Below are positions 52,394 to 61,871 of a stretch of 64,000 nt of DNA, piece by piece. Both the position numbers and the translations under genes were made by a program. Below the pieces are notes generated by a model. That model saw only the letters and a program-made list of their open reading frames with translations, was not told where the DNA came from and searched no databases. Location of the stretch: NCBI RefSeq assembly GCF_025506355.1, contig NZ_JANZYP010000020.1, forward strand, positions 54,881 to 118,880. Direction: 5' to 3'. How positions within the stretch are numbered: the stretch's first letter is position 1; each line of letters opens with the position of its first letter. This DNA is from Sphaerisporangium corydalis. Lineage in GTDB: Bacteria > Actinomycetota > Actinomycetes > Streptosporangiales > Streptosporangiaceae.

Positions 52394-52774
52394 GGGCTTC
52401 CTTTCGTGAACGCCGGCTTCGGGTGCACCGCCGGCCGGAGGCGCGTCCAAGCTCTCGTCGGTCCGGCCGGCCTGCGCCGACCGGCGCGTGAGCGCGCAGA
52501 ACCGATCTTCGAGACCGCGCGGTCAGGGGTCTGCCCGAGACGACACCAAAACGATCTTTAAGAGCCGCAAAGAATCACGTGGACCGTGCACCACTGGCGA
52601 AACGTCGTGGCGATTCGACCAGGGAGCGGTATGGAGTGAACCTGGTCGGCATCTGGTGATGTTGCCGTTGATCAGGTGCAATGTTGGCTCACGGTCGTGG
52701 CGTTGCTGTTTTTCCTGGGGGGCGCCGCGCGTCAAACTGGGGGGCAGTTGGACATCACACGATCGGGGGATGTG
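52394..52774. other. Divergent intergenic region between the ice-binding and SSI genes
   Basis: 381 bp without a supported gene. Near the left end CCGGCCGGA (52431-52439) and TCCGGCCGG (52462-52470) can form a 9-bp stem in the leader of the leftward gene. The centre (about 52540-52580) is AT-rich and may hold promoters, but no clear pair of boxes was found. Short open frames here have no family resemblance. Confidence 0.5.
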
Positions 52775-53239
52775 GTGGGACGTCTTTTGGTGCGGGTGGC
52801 CTGTCTCGTCGCGGGCTCTGCCGCGGCGGCCGGGTTCGGCCTGCCGGCCGCGAACGCCGGATCCGGCACTGAGCCGCCGCCAAGTGGCTCTGCCGCCAAG
52901 CCGGGCGCGCCGGCGCCGGCGCCGCAGGCCAGGGCGTTGGTACTCGTGGTCGGCCAGGGTCCGATTCTGGTGCCGCCGTCGCGGTCCGTGGTTCTGCAGT
53001 GCTCACCGCGAGGAGGGGGGACACACCCGCGAACGCAGGAGGCATGCTCGCTGCTGCAACCGGTGTCCGGTGATCTGCAGAGGATCAAACCTCCGAGGCT
53101 CCTGGTGTGTTCCGCGGAGTACCAACCGGTGACGGTCTCGTCGGTGGGCGTCTGGGACGACCACTTCGTCCTGTCGCTGCGGACCTTCACCAACAACTGC
53201 GAGCTGACGAAGACCCTGGGTGCGGTGACGGCCTTCTGA
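52775..53239 (+). CDS. SSI-type (subtilisin inhibitor-like) secreted protease inhibitor
   Basis: A protein of about 154 residues with a signal peptide (GRLLVRVACLVAGSAAAAG, cleavage near AANA) and a Pro/Ala linker. The last 100 residues align by eye with Streptomyces subtilisin inhibitor: ALVLVVGQG, VVLQCSPRGGGTHP, CSLLQPVSGDL, SSVGVWDDHF and the F-terminus. All four Cys are kept. The reactive loop reads VCSAEYQPV against the known CPMVYDPV, giving Ala at P1 and Glu at P1', which differs from classical Met, Lys or Arg P1 members. The GTG start is uncertain (52772 also possible). The gene is convergent with a streptogrisin-type protease 28 bp away. Confidence 0.85.
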   Translation: MGRLLVRVACLVAGSAAAAGFGLPAANAGSGTEPPPSGSAAKPGAPAPAPQARALVLVVGQGPILVPPSRSVVLQCSPRGGGTHPRTQEACSLLQPVSGDLQRIKPPRLLVCSAEYQPVTVSSVGVWDDHFVLSLRTFTNNCELTKTLGAVTAF

Positions 53240-53267
53240 TGTCTCGCCCGGAGGATCGGGCCGGTGG

Positions 53268-54476
53268 TCAGCCGCCGCCGGCCGGTGCGGATGCCGCGCC
53301 GGCCGGCGGCGGATCGGCCGTGGTGACCAGGGTCAGGTCGTAGGCGGCGAGGATCGGGCCGATCGGCTGGAAGTACGTGGTGCCGACCGAGCCGCAGTCC
53401 CCGAAACCGCCGGAGGCGACGCCCTGGGCCTGGTCGAGGGAGATGAACGAACCGCCGGAGTCGCCGCGTTCGGCGCAGACGCTGGTGCGGGTCATCCCGA
53501 AGACGTTCCCCTGGGCGTAGGTGATGGTGGCGTCGCGTTGCTGGATGAGGCCGCAGTGCCAGTCGCTGGTGGAGCCGGACCTGCAGACCGAGGCGCCCTC
53601 GATGGCCACCTTGGCACCGGCGACGGGCACGGTGCCGCCCGACCCGTCGTCCACCGCCGGGCGGGGCTTCCAGTTGGCGTTCACCAGGACCCAGGCGTAG
53701 TCGGCGATCGGGAAGGTGGAGGCCTGGAAGACGCCTTGGGCGACCCGGTTGAATCCGGTGGTGGTCTGGCCCGCCTTGCCGCAGTGCCCGGCGCTGATGA
53801 AACCGTTCTGGGTCCCGTGCCGCACCGGGAAACCGACCGAGCAGCGGTCGGTGATGCCGATGTAGAACGCGGTGCCGCCCACCAGGTCGTCCAGCGGCCG
53901 GGGCTGTTCGGTGGACGGCAGCACCACCACCGCGGACTTGTCCACACCCGTACCCTCGATGAGGGTGTCGACGGCCTCGGGCTTCTGGGCGAGGATCACG
54001 ACCTTGTTCGTCTTGGCGTCCACGTAACGCACGCTCGCCACCGGCGGCTTCACGGGGAGAGCCTGGTCGAGCTTGTGCTTGATCTTGGTGAGCTGATCCA
54101 GCGACTTGGTGACGACCTCGGCCTGGGCGCCCGCGGCGATGATCCGCGGGATGTCGGCGGGGCTGGTGGTGGCCACCACCAGGGTCTGCGCGGTGGTCCC
54201 CCGCAGCCACGCGCCGCCGAAGCGGTCACCGAGCTCGCGGCGGAACCGCGCTTCCATCGGGGTCAGGCGAACCTCGTTGATCAGGCGGGCCTGGGCCTGC
54301 TTCATGCTGAGCCCCAGGTCACGCTGCAGTGCCTCCAGCATGCCCGGCGGTGGCGGAGGGGGAGGCACCGTGGCCCGGAGGCCCGCTCCCCGGCCGTCCG
54401 CCCCGGCCGGGACGGCGCTCAGGGCGACCGCGGTGATCATTAGGACGCACCCGGTGGTGGCATGTCTGTGGGACAT
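53268..54476 (-). CDS. Streptogrisin-type S1 serine protease with pro-domain
   Basis: A 402-residue secreted preproprotease. The signal peptide is followed by a long pro-region (about 45-190) of the alpha-lytic protease type (EARFRRELGDRFGGAWLRGT), which folds and inhibits the enzyme. The mature chymotrypsin-like domain has the catalytic triad His231 (ISAGHCG), Asp259 (IADYAWV) and Ser340 (ERGDSGG). Cys pairs around His and Ser match streptogrisins. The C-terminus is a short Pro/Ala-rich tail. AGGAG precedes ATG 54476. Its convergent neighbour encodes an SSI-type inhibitor, suggesting a self-control pair. Confidence 0.93.
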   Translation of the reverse strand: MSHRHATTGCVLMITAVALSAVPAGADGRGAGLRATVPPPPPPPGMLEALQRDLGLSMKQAQARLINEVRLTPMEARFRRELGDRFGGAWLRGTTAQTLVVATTSPADIPRIIAAGAQAEVVTKSLDQLTKIKHKLDQALPVKPPVASVRYVDAKTNKVVILAQKPEAVDTLIEGTGVDKSAVVVLPSTEQPRPLDDLVGGTAFYIGITDRCSVGFPVRHGTQNGFISAGHCGKAGQTTTGFNRVAQGVFQASTFPIADYAWVLVNANWKPRPAVDDGSGGTVPVAGAKVAIEGASVCRSGSTSDWHCGLIQQRDATITYAQGNVFGMTRTSVCAERGDSGGSFISLDQAQGVASGGFGDCGSVGTTYFQPIGPILAAYDLTLVTTADPPPAGAASAPAGGG

Positions 54477-54715
54477 GGGCTTCTCCTGGACCTCGGCTAT
54501 CACAGCAAGGGGGAGATCGACCTGCACCACCGGTGATCACGTGTCGTGGGCACTGCCACCCTAAGCCAGGTCACCCCGCGAACGCCGGACGGCACGCGGA
54601 CCATCAGCGCGACCGTCGGCGTGAGCCGCGTGAGACCCGCCCCTCTCACGTCGCACGATCCCGGGCCCTGCTAGCGTCCAGTGATCGGATTCGACGACTC
54701 GTGGAAGGCGGCCGC

Positions 54716-55459
54716 GTGCCACGCGTAGACACCCAGATCCCCACACCCGATGGCCACAGCGACGCGACCCTGCACCTCCCCGACGGGGACGGCCCCTGGC
54801 CTGGCGTGCTGGTCTTCCCCGACGCGGGCGGAACGCGGGAGACCTTCCTGCGGATGGGTGACCGGCTGGCCGGCATGGGCTATGTCGCACTCATCCCCGA
54901 CACCTACTACCGGGCGGGGCAGTGGGCGCCGTTCGACGTGGCCACCCTGTTCACCGACGATCAGGAGCGGGCCCGGATGGGCAAGCTGGCCGGTGTGCTG
55001 ACCAACGATCGGATCGTCAGCGACTCCGGCGCCTACGCCGACTTCCTGCTGGCCCGACCGGAGGTGTCCGGGACCGCGATCGGCACCACCGGCTACTGCC
55101 TGGGCGGGCGCATGTCCCTGATCGCCGCGACCGGCCTCGGCGACAGGATCGCGGCCGCGGCGTCCTTCCACGGCGGCAGGCTCGCCGTCGCCGACGACCC
55201 CTCCAGCCCGCACCTGGCGGCCGGCCGCATCACCGCCACCGTCTACGTGGCCGGTGCCGAGAACGACGGTTCCTTCACCACCGAACAGGCCGGCCTGCTG
55301 CGCGATGCGCTGGGCGGCGCCGGGGTCGACCACACTGTGGAGATCTACCCAGCCGGTCACGGCTTCGCCGTACCGGACAACCCCACCTACGACGAGGCGG
55401 CCGCCACCCGGCACTGGGCCGCACTCGACCGGCTCTACGGGACCTCTCTGTCCGGATGA
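54716..55459 (+). CDS. Dienelactone hydrolase family protein
   Basis: A 247-residue alpha/beta hydrolase. The catalytic triad of dienelactone hydrolases is visible: Cys128 in GYCLGGRMS, Asp184 in AENDGSF, and His215 in PAGHGFAVP. It may hydrolyse cyclic esters or lactones from aromatic catabolism. GTG 54716 follows AAGGCGG. It stands alone between the protease (divergent) and the AfsR-type regulator (convergent). Confidence 0.88.
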   Translation: MPRVDTQIPTPDGHSDATLHLPDGDGPWPGVLVFPDAGGTRETFLRMGDRLAGMGYVALIPDTYYRAGQWAPFDVATLFTDDQERARMGKLAGVLTNDRIVSDSGAYADFLLARPEVSGTAIGTTGYCLGGRMSLIAATGLGDRIAAAASFHGGRLAVADDPSSPHLAAGRITATVYVAGAENDGSFTTEQAGLLRDALGGAGVDHTVEIYPAGHGFAVPDNPTYDEAAATRHWAALDRLYGTSLSG

Positions 55460-55540
55460 CCGAGCATTGAACGGCGGCGGCACGAGCACGGGGCTCGCGG
55501 CGGGCGGTCATGACCGGCCGGCCGTATCGTCCGCACGGTT

Positions 55541-58500
55541 TCATCCTGGGATGATCTCGTGGAACAGCCGCGCGCTCTGCTCCCGGTAACCGAGGGCGTC
55601 GGGGGCGGCGTTGGCGAGGGTGGCGAGGGTGCGGGCCTCGCCCAGGCGGTGGCCGGTGCGGCGGTGGACGTCCAGAGCGAGCCGCGCCTGCCGGACCGCC
55701 TCGACCGGGTCTCCGCCGGTCAGGGCGATGTCGGCGAGGGCGGTACGGGCCAGCCCCTCCATGATGCGGAAGGACCGCTCGCGGGCGATCCGAAAAGCCT
55801 GCTCGGCGTGGGACGCGGCGTCGGCCCTGCCGAGGCCGCGGGCCGCGTTCGCCAGCCCGATGAGGCCGGCCGTCCTGACGAGCCAGTGGACCTCGCCGGC
55901 CAGTTCCGTCGCGCGGCGGTGGTGGTCGACGGCCTGGGCGTGGCGGCCGGTGCGCTCGTGGAGCCTGCCCAGAGCGTTGTGGGCCATCGCCTCGGCGAGG
56001 CGGTCGTCGCTGTCGCGGCCGCGGTCCAGCGCCTGTCGCGCGAGGGCCGTCGCCGCGTCGTATCGGCCGAGGTCGCAGTGGACTTCGGCGAGGACGACCA
56101 GGCAGGGGAGCTCGACGGCCTGGGATCCCGCCTCCACGCAGCGGGCATGCGCCCGGGTGAGGTGTTCGAGCGCCTCGTCGAGCCTTCCCTGCAGATGGCA
56201 GACCTCGCCGAGGTTGAGCGCGATCATGCCGTCGGGGTCGGAGTGGAGTTCAAGGGCCTGGGTGAGGTGGCGGTACGCGGCGTCCAGAAGGCCCAGCGGG
56301 GCGTACACCGCGGCGAGGTTGACGTGCTTGACGCCCAGCCAGGCTGACCGCCCGTCCTCTTCGTCAAGCTTGATGCCTTCGCGCAGGCTTCTGGCGGCGT
56401 CGTCCAGTTGCCCGGCGCGCAGGTAGTGGCCGGCCAGGTTGTTCCGGATGGAGGACATGCCCTCCTTCCACTCGCCCTGGTCGGCGAGCGCGAGGGCCTG
56501 GGTGTACAACGGGAGCGCGTCATCTCGTTCCAGGAACACGTGCGCGTTCGCCAGGGCCAGTGTGGCCGAGGCCATTCCCGGTACGTCCCCCTCCTCGCGG
56601 GCGGCCGTCGCGGCCGTCTGCGCGCACGAGAGCCAGTCGCTCGTGTTGCCGCTCGCCCAGAAATGGCTGCGCATCGCGTCGACGAGCAGCCACGCCGAGC
56701 GCCGTGGACCGGTTCTGGCCGCCTGGTGGACGGCGGCGACGAGGTTGTGATGCTCGGCGGCGAGCCATGCCGCCGCCGAGGCGAGATCGGCGAACGCGAC
56801 GGCCGTCACGGCCTCGGACGGCACGTCCCCCGCCGTCACGCCCTCGGACCTCGCGACCACCCCCTCGGGCGTCGTGGCCAGCGGGAGTCTGGCCCAGTGG
56901 GGGTGGCTCCGCTCGACGGCGGCCCGGACGTTCAGCAGGTACCAGTCGTACAGGCGCCGCCCGGCCGCCGCCAGGTCCTCGGGCGTCTCCTCGTCGCGGG
57001 CACGTTCGGCGGCGTACAACCGCAGCAGGTCGTGAAAGCGGTAACGGCCGGGCGCGTACCGGTCGAGCAGGTGGGCGGCCGCCAGCCTGCCGACCTCCTG
57101 CCTGGCCTGTGTCGCGGTGAGACCGCTGAGCGCGGCGGCAGCGCCGAGGGTGAAGTCGGTGCCGGGCACCAGGCCGAGCAATCGGAACAGCCGGGCCGCG
57201 CGCGGCGGCAGCGCCGCGTAGGAGAGGGCGAACGCCGTCTCCACCGCCGTGTTCCTGGTGTCGCCGATCGCCAGTTCGGCGAGCCGGTCGCCCTCGCGGA
57301 GGGCGGTGACGTAGTCCTCGACCGTGCCGTAGGCGCCCCGGCTGATGTTCGCCGCCGCGATACGCAGGGCGAGCGGCAGGTGCGCGCACAGCCGGGCCAG
57401 GTCGCGGATCATTTCGGGAGACGTCCCGCCGGCGCGCGCGCCGACCACCTTCGTCAGCAGGGCGACGGCCTCCTCGTCGGTGAGCACGTCCGGGTGCACG
57501 ATCAGCGCGTCGTCGTACACCGTGAGGCCGGACAGGTCGTTGCGGCTGGTGACGACGACCGCGCTGTGGGGGCTCGCCGGGATGAGCGGACGGACCTGCT
57601 CGGGGCTGGTCGCGTTGTCGAGCACCAGCAGCATCCGGCGGTTCGCCGTCATCGACCGGAACAGCGAGACCCGAGCGTCGACATCGAACGGGACGGCCGC
57701 CGGCGCCACCCCGAGGGCGAGCAGGAAGCCGGTCAGCGCGTCCGCGGCCGTCTTGGCGGCGTTGTCGGAATAGCCGTGCAGGTTGTAGAAGAGCTGTCCG
57801 TCGGTGAAGCGGTGACGCACGTGATGGGACCAGTGCACGGCGAGTGCCGTCTTGCCCACCCCGGCCATGCCGCTGATCACCGACACCTTGGCCGCCGCCG
57901 GATGCCCGTCCACGGCGGCGAGATAGGCGTCCAGCTCGCCGATCTGACGCTCGCGGCCGGTGAACGTGGCGATGTCCGGCGGAAGCCCGGCCGGAACATG
58001 ATCCGCTTCACGGCCGGACGCCGGAGAGGCGGGCGTCGCAGGGGTGTGCGTTGGAGGGGCGGGCGTCGGCGCGGCGGGCCCGGCTCCGTTGTGGAGGGTC
58101 CTGAGGTAGGCGTCCCGCAGTTCGGGGCCCGGCTCGATGCCGAGGTCGTCCCTGAGCCGGCGCCGAAGGTCCTGGAACAGCCGCAGCGCAGCGGCCCGTT
58201 GCCCGGACCCGGCCAGCGCGAGCACGATCAGCGCGTTCAGGCCCTCGTGCAGCGGTTCGGCGTGGACGATCTCCCGCAGCCGGGTCAGCGCGGCCTGGTG
58301 GTGCCCGAGGTCCAGGGCCAGGCCGGCGTACTCCAGGACCGCGGTGAGACGTCGCTGGGACAGCGCGACGACGTCCGGGTGGTGCGGCGCGAGCGGCGCG
58401 AGGTCGGCCAGCGCCTGCCCTCGCCACAGCGACAGCGCCGTACCGTAGGCGTCCTCCGCCTGCTCGGGCTCCCCCGCGACGCGGTGGGCCGAGGCCCTGT

Positions 58501-59065
58501 CCACCAGGTCGGCGAACGTCAGCGCGTCGCTCTGCCCGGTCGCCAGGGTGAGGCGGTAGCCGGCGCCGGTGCGGCTGATCAGCTCCTCCCCCGCGCCGAT
58601 TCCGTCGAAGAACCGCCGCAGACGCGACACGTAGGTGTGCACCAGGTTCAGGTAGGTGCCGGGGATCTCCTCTGCCCAGAGGAAGTCGACGATCTCGGCG
58701 TGTGTGACGACGCGATTGGCCTGGAGCGCGAGCAGGCCGAGGAGACGGCGCTGCATGGAAGGCTTCAGGTCGACGTCGCGCCCGTGCGCGCGGATCGTCA
58801 GCGGCCCCAGGAGGTCGACGCGGAGAACCGCTTCCCTGGTCGGCCGCGTCGGAGGCGGGCCGGCCGCCTGGAGCATGTCGAGTTCGGCGGCGGACAGACC
58901 GACCGCCTCTGCCAGTTTGCGTCCGGATCGGGTGTGAAGGCGCCGGGCCACGCCCTGCTCGATGTCGCGCAGCGTGCGGACGCTGATGCCGGCCTGGTCG
59001 GCGAGCTCCCGCTGGGTGATGCCCGCTCGCTCGCGATGCGCGAGCAGGAACTCGCCCAACGTCAT
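55541..59065 (-). CDS. AfsR/SARP-type regulator with N-terminal XRE domain
   Basis: A 1174-residue regulator with five blocks. An XRE helix-turn-helix (about 3-57, ITQRELADQAGISVRTLRDI) is followed by an OmpR-like SARP DNA-binding domain (about 81-175), the bacterial transcriptional activation domain (about 181-326), an NB-ARC ATPase with Walker A SGMAGVGKTAL (399-406) and Walker B LLVLDNA, and TPR repeats (about 790-1160). The added XRE domain gives two DNA-binding modules in one chain. SARP proteins usually activate secondary metabolism, but no biosynthetic cluster lies next to it, so it may be global. GGGAGG precedes ATG 59065. Confidence 0.93.
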   Translation of the reverse strand: MTLGEFLLAHRERAGITQRELADQAGISVRTLRDIEQGVARRLHTRSGRKLAEAVGLSAAELDMLQAAGPPPTRPTREAVLRVDLLGPLTIRAHGRDVDLKPSMQRRLLGLLALQANRVVTHAEIVDFLWAEEIPGTYLNLVHTYVSRLRRFFDGIGAGEELISRTGAGYRLTLATGQSDALTFADLVDRASAHRVAGEPEQAEDAYGTALSLWRGQALADLAPLAPHHPDVVALSQRRLTAVLEYAGLALDLGHHQAALTRLREIVHAEPLHEGLNALIVLALAGSGQRAAALRLFQDLRRRLRDDLGIEPGPELRDAYLRTLHNGAGPAAPTPAPPTHTPATPASPASGREADHVPAGLPPDIATFTGRERQIGELDAYLAAVDGHPAAAKVSVISGMAGVGKTALAVHWSHHVRHRFTDGQLFYNLHGYSDNAAKTAADALTGFLLALGVAPAAVPFDVDARVSLFRSMTANRRMLLVLDNATSPEQVRPLIPASPHSAVVVTSRNDLSGLTVYDDALIVHPDVLTDEEAVALLTKVVGARAGGTSPEMIRDLARLCAHLPLALRIAAANISRGAYGTVEDYVTALREGDRLAELAIGDTRNTAVETAFALSYAALPPRAARLFRLLGLVPGTDFTLGAAAALSGLTATQARQEVGRLAAAHLLDRYAPGRYRFHDLLRLYAAERARDEETPEDLAAAGRRLYDWYLLNVRAAVERSHPHWARLPLATTPEGVVARSEGVTAGDVPSEAVTAVAFADLASAAAWLAAEHHNLVAAVHQAARTGPRRSAWLLVDAMRSHFWASGNTSDWLSCAQTAATAAREEGDVPGMASATLALANAHVFLERDDALPLYTQALALADQGEWKEGMSSIRNNLAGHYLRAGQLDDAARSLREGIKLDEEDGRSAWLGVKHVNLAAVYAPLGLLDAAYRHLTQALELHSDPDGMIALNLGEVCHLQGRLDEALEHLTRAHARCVEAGSQAVELPCLVVLAEVHCDLGRYDAATALARQALDRGRDSDDRLAEAMAHNALGRLHERTGRHAQAVDHHRRATELAGEVHWLVRTAGLIGLANAARGLGRADAASHAEQAFRIARERSFRIMEGLARTALADIALTGGDPVEAVRQARLALDVHRRTGHRLGEARTLATLANAAPDALGYREQSARLFHEIIPG

Positions 59066-59499
59066 GGAGCCTCCCGCCGGCACCTCGGCGCCGTCGTCGA
59101 GCGTCCGATCGTCGCACCACCGCCTGCCTGAGACGAGTCTAGGTGATCATGAAGGGCTTCGCCCGGGGTTTTCCGGCCGGGAAGGTGCCTCCCGGTTCGC
59201 GGGAGCGGCCGATCCGGAACGCGCGACGCGCCGGCTCGTGACCGGAGACAGCCCTCTCGATCCCGTCGTCCGTGACCCCTGGTTCTGCCGGTGGCGGCGA
59301 CTTTTGCCGGTGGGCCGCGATCGACGGGCATCGTCCGAGGTCAGCGGGCCGGCTCGTGGAGGCGTGCGGAAGCAGGGGCTCCAGGTGCGGTACAGCGACC
59401 GGCCACCCGGCCTTCCTAGGCTCAGCGGAGCGATCGTGCGGGGGCGTCGATTTCGCGCGTTCACCGTACGGAACCGACTCCACGTGAGAGGAACCACCG
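59066..59499. other. Divergent intergenic region between the AfsR-type and GlxA-type genes
   Basis: 434 bp with promoters presumed for both directions. A TAGACT-like box lies on the minus strand near 59138, but I found no convincing -35 partner. Open frames on both strands match no family known to me and have poor starts. Confidence 0.5.
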
Positions 59500-60567
59500 G
59501 TGACCGGAATCACGCAGCTGCGGCGGTCCGACGTCGGCCGATGCCACCCGGAGAAGAGACATCGCCCGCCGAACCGCCCGTCCGCCGCCGCTTCGGGCGG
59601 CCCCTTCCGCGTGGTCGTCTTCGCCACCGAGGGGGTGAGCTCGTTCGCGCTAGGCGCGGTGAGCCAGGTCTTCGCCGACCGGTCCCACCTGGGGTTACCC
59701 CGCTTCTCCCTCACCGTTTGCGCCGGCGAGGGCGGCGCCCTGCGCACCGATCTCGGCCTGCTCCTCTCGGTGGAACACGGTCCCGAGGCGATGCGCACCG
59801 CCGACCTGATCATCATGCTCCCCACCGAAGCCAGGCCGCTGACCGTGCGCCGACCGGTCGTCGACGCGATCGGCGACGCCTTCCGCCGGGGAACCATCGT
59901 CGCCGCCTACGGCACGGGGTCGTTCCTGCTGGCCGAGACCGGCCTGCTCGACGGCCGCCGTGCCGCCACCGACTGGGCCCTCGCCGGTCGGCTGGCCGAG
60001 AGACATCCGAGGATCACCGTGGATCCGGTGGCCCTGTACGTCGATGAGGGGCGCATCGTGACCGGGGCCGGAGCGGCGGCGGGCATCGACATGTGCCTGC
60101 ATCTGCTGCGCCGCGAACTCGGTCCTGCCGTGTCCGACGCCGTCGCCAGGGAGGCGATGGTCGCGGCGCGGCGCGCGAGCGGGCAGGTCCAGTACGTCCC
60201 CGCTCCGTGGAGCGTCGGGGGCGCCCGGCGGGCGGGGTTCCGCGACCCGCGCCTGGACGAGGTCCTGCTGTGGGCACGGACCCGGCTCCGGGAGGCCATG
60301 TCGGTGGACGATCTGGCCAGGCGCGCGTTGATGAGCCCGCGCACCTTCGCCCGCCGCTTCCGGGAGGCCACCGGCACCACGCCCCGCACCTGGCTGCGCG
60401 ACCAGCGGCTTGATCGGGCCGAGGAGTTGCTGGAGACCACCGACCTGCCGATCCAGAAGATCGCCGACCTGGTCGGGATGGGTTCCGACGGCGTCCTGCG
60501 CGACCATTTCGTCAAACGGCACGGGATCCCGCCGCGCGACTGGCGGCGCGATTCGACCAGGCGATGA
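59500..60567 (+). CDS. GlxA-family AraC regulator with DJ-1/PfpI-like domain
   Basis: A 355-residue regulator. The N-terminal half (about 35-205) is a DJ-1/PfpI (class I amidotransferase-like) domain, and the C-terminal half holds two AraC helix-turn-helices, MSVDDLARRALMSPRTFARR (near 267) and IQKIADLVGMGSDGVLRDHF. In most GlxA proteins the nucleophile-elbow reads VCTGAF; here it is AYGTGSF, so the Cys is absent and the domain is probably a sensor only. GTG start with AGAGGA. The ligand is unknown. Confidence 0.9.
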   Translation: MTGITQLRRSDVGRCHPEKRHRPPNRPSAAASGGPFRVVVFATEGVSSFALGAVSQVFADRSHLGLPRFSLTVCAGEGGALRTDLGLLLSVEHGPEAMRTADLIIMLPTEARPLTVRRPVVDAIGDAFRRGTIVAAYGTGSFLLAETGLLDGRRAATDWALAGRLAERHPRITVDPVALYVDEGRIVTGAGAAAGIDMCLHLLRRELGPAVSDAVAREAMVAARRASGQVQYVPAPWSVGGARRAGFRDPRLDEVLLWARTRLREAMSVDDLARRALMSPRTFARRFREATGTTPRTWLRDQRLDRAEELLETTDLPIQKIADLVGMGSDGVLRDHFVKRHGIPPRDWRRDSTRR

Positions 60568-60836
60568 GAATGTCGATTCGGTGCGGCTCCGGAGGTCTCC
60601 GGCCGCCAAATATCGCCGTGTTCCTGCCAATCCTGGGCTCCGGCGGTTCGCCCGCCATCAGCCCATTCCGGGGCCTGCGGACCGGGAGTAGCCGTTCACC
60701 CAGCGGAATTCGTCGGCGGCGGCCGTCTCCACCGTGACCGCGGGACGACAAGAACGATATTCGGCCCGGCCTGGCACCGATCTTGTGACTGCTAACGTGC
60801 CTGCTGTTTGATCCGTGAAAGAAATGAGGATTCATA

Positions 60837-61571
60837 GTGAGAATCGCGATCTGGGCGACGGTCACGGCCCTGGCGGCGACTTTGGGTTTCGCACCGTCCG
60901 CGTCGGCGAGCGCGAAGGTCCAGGAGGACGACCTTCTCGCCTCCGGTTCGAGCCTGCGGGCCGACGAGTTCGTCACCTCAGACAATGGCAAATTCCGGCT
61001 GTACCAGCAGAAGGACGGCAACGTCGTGCTGCGTCGCGGCACGACCGCCGTCTGGTCGACCGGCACCTCGGGCAAGGGCGTCTTCACCACGATGCAGCGT
61101 GACGGCAACCTCGTCGTCCGCGACGCCTCCGACAAGGCGCTGTGGACGTCCAACACCGGCTCCAACGGTGCCGTGCTGGCGGTCCAGGACGACGGGAACA
61201 TCGTCATCTACAGCAAGACCGGCAAGGCGCTCTGGGACCGGCGAACCCACATCGAGGGGCTCATGTCCGGACAGAGCCTGAAGACCGATGAGTACGTCAG
61301 GTCCCGCAACGGCCAGTACCGCCTGTACCAGCAGAAGGACGGCAACGTCGTGCTGCGCCACGGTACGACCGCCGTCTGGTCGACCGGCACCTCGGGCAAG
61401 GGCGTCTTCACCACGATGCAGCGCGACGGCAACCTCGTCGTCCGCGACGCCTCCGGGGAGCCGCTGTGGAGCACCGGGACCTCGTCGCCCGGCGCCCTGC
61501 TGTCGGTCCAGGACGACGGCAATGTCGTCATCTACGGCAAGGCCGGCCAGGCCGTGTGGGACCGCGACTGA
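60837..61571 (+). CDS. Secreted two-domain bulb-type (mannose-binding) lectin
   Basis: A 244-residue secreted protein: signal peptide (RIAIWATVTALAATLGFAPS, cleavage after ASAS) then two B-lectin domains of 108 residues each. Each contains the three sugar-binding strands QKDGNVVLR, QRDGNLVVR and QDDGN(I/V)VIY. The repeat is nearly identical at DNA level with an offset of 324 bp (for example 61001 and 61325), so it is a recent duplication. It probably binds mannose-type glycans outside the cell. GTG start with GAGGA; a strong terminator follows. Confidence 0.92.
   Translation: MRIAIWATVTALAATLGFAPSASASAKVQEDDLLASGSSLRADEFVTSDNGKFRLYQQKDGNVVLRRGTTAVWSTGTSGKGVFTTMQRDGNLVVRDASDKALWTSNTGSNGAVLAVQDDGNIVIYSKTGKALWDRRTHIEGLMSGQSLKTDEYVRSRNGQYRLYQQKDGNVVLRHGTTAVWSTGTSGKGVFTTMQRDGNLVVRDASGEPLWSTGTSSPGALLSVQDDGNVVIYGKAGQAVWDRD
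61001..61455 (+). repeat. 324-bp tandem duplication encoding the two lectin domains
   Basis: Sequence from 61001 to about 61131 reappears from 61325 to about 61455 with few changes, including long identical runs around the QKDGN and QRDGN codons. The period is exactly 108 codons. Such an array can change copy number by recombination. Confidence 0.8.
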
Positions 61572-61616
61572 GCCGTTGCCCGGCGCGGTTTCATCTGAGG
61601 TGATCCGCGGATATCC

Positions 61617-61647
61617 GGCCCCTGGGGAATTCCGGTTCCCAGGGGCC
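61617..61647 (+). terminator. Terminator of the lectin gene
   Basis: GGCCCCTGGGGAA (61617-61629) pairs with TTCCCAGGGGCC (61636-61647) with one bulged G and a short loop, 45 bp after the stop codon. There is no strong T run, as is common in high-GC genomes. Confidence 0.65.
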
Positions 61648-61871
61648 GCTCGCGTTCCGATTTCAGCGGGCGAAGACCGGGGGAAAGCCGCCAGAAAACG
61701 TAGCCCTTCCGCCACTCCTCCGCACAAGGTTGCCAAGATCAAGGCCCGCACGTCACAGTGATCTCGGTTATCCATTCTGTGAGTTGTCGTCAATACCTGA
61801 ACCGGGTGACGAATATTCGATCAGCCCAGGGCGATCGCCTCTCTCACCGGTTCTCAGAAAGTAGAACTCGA

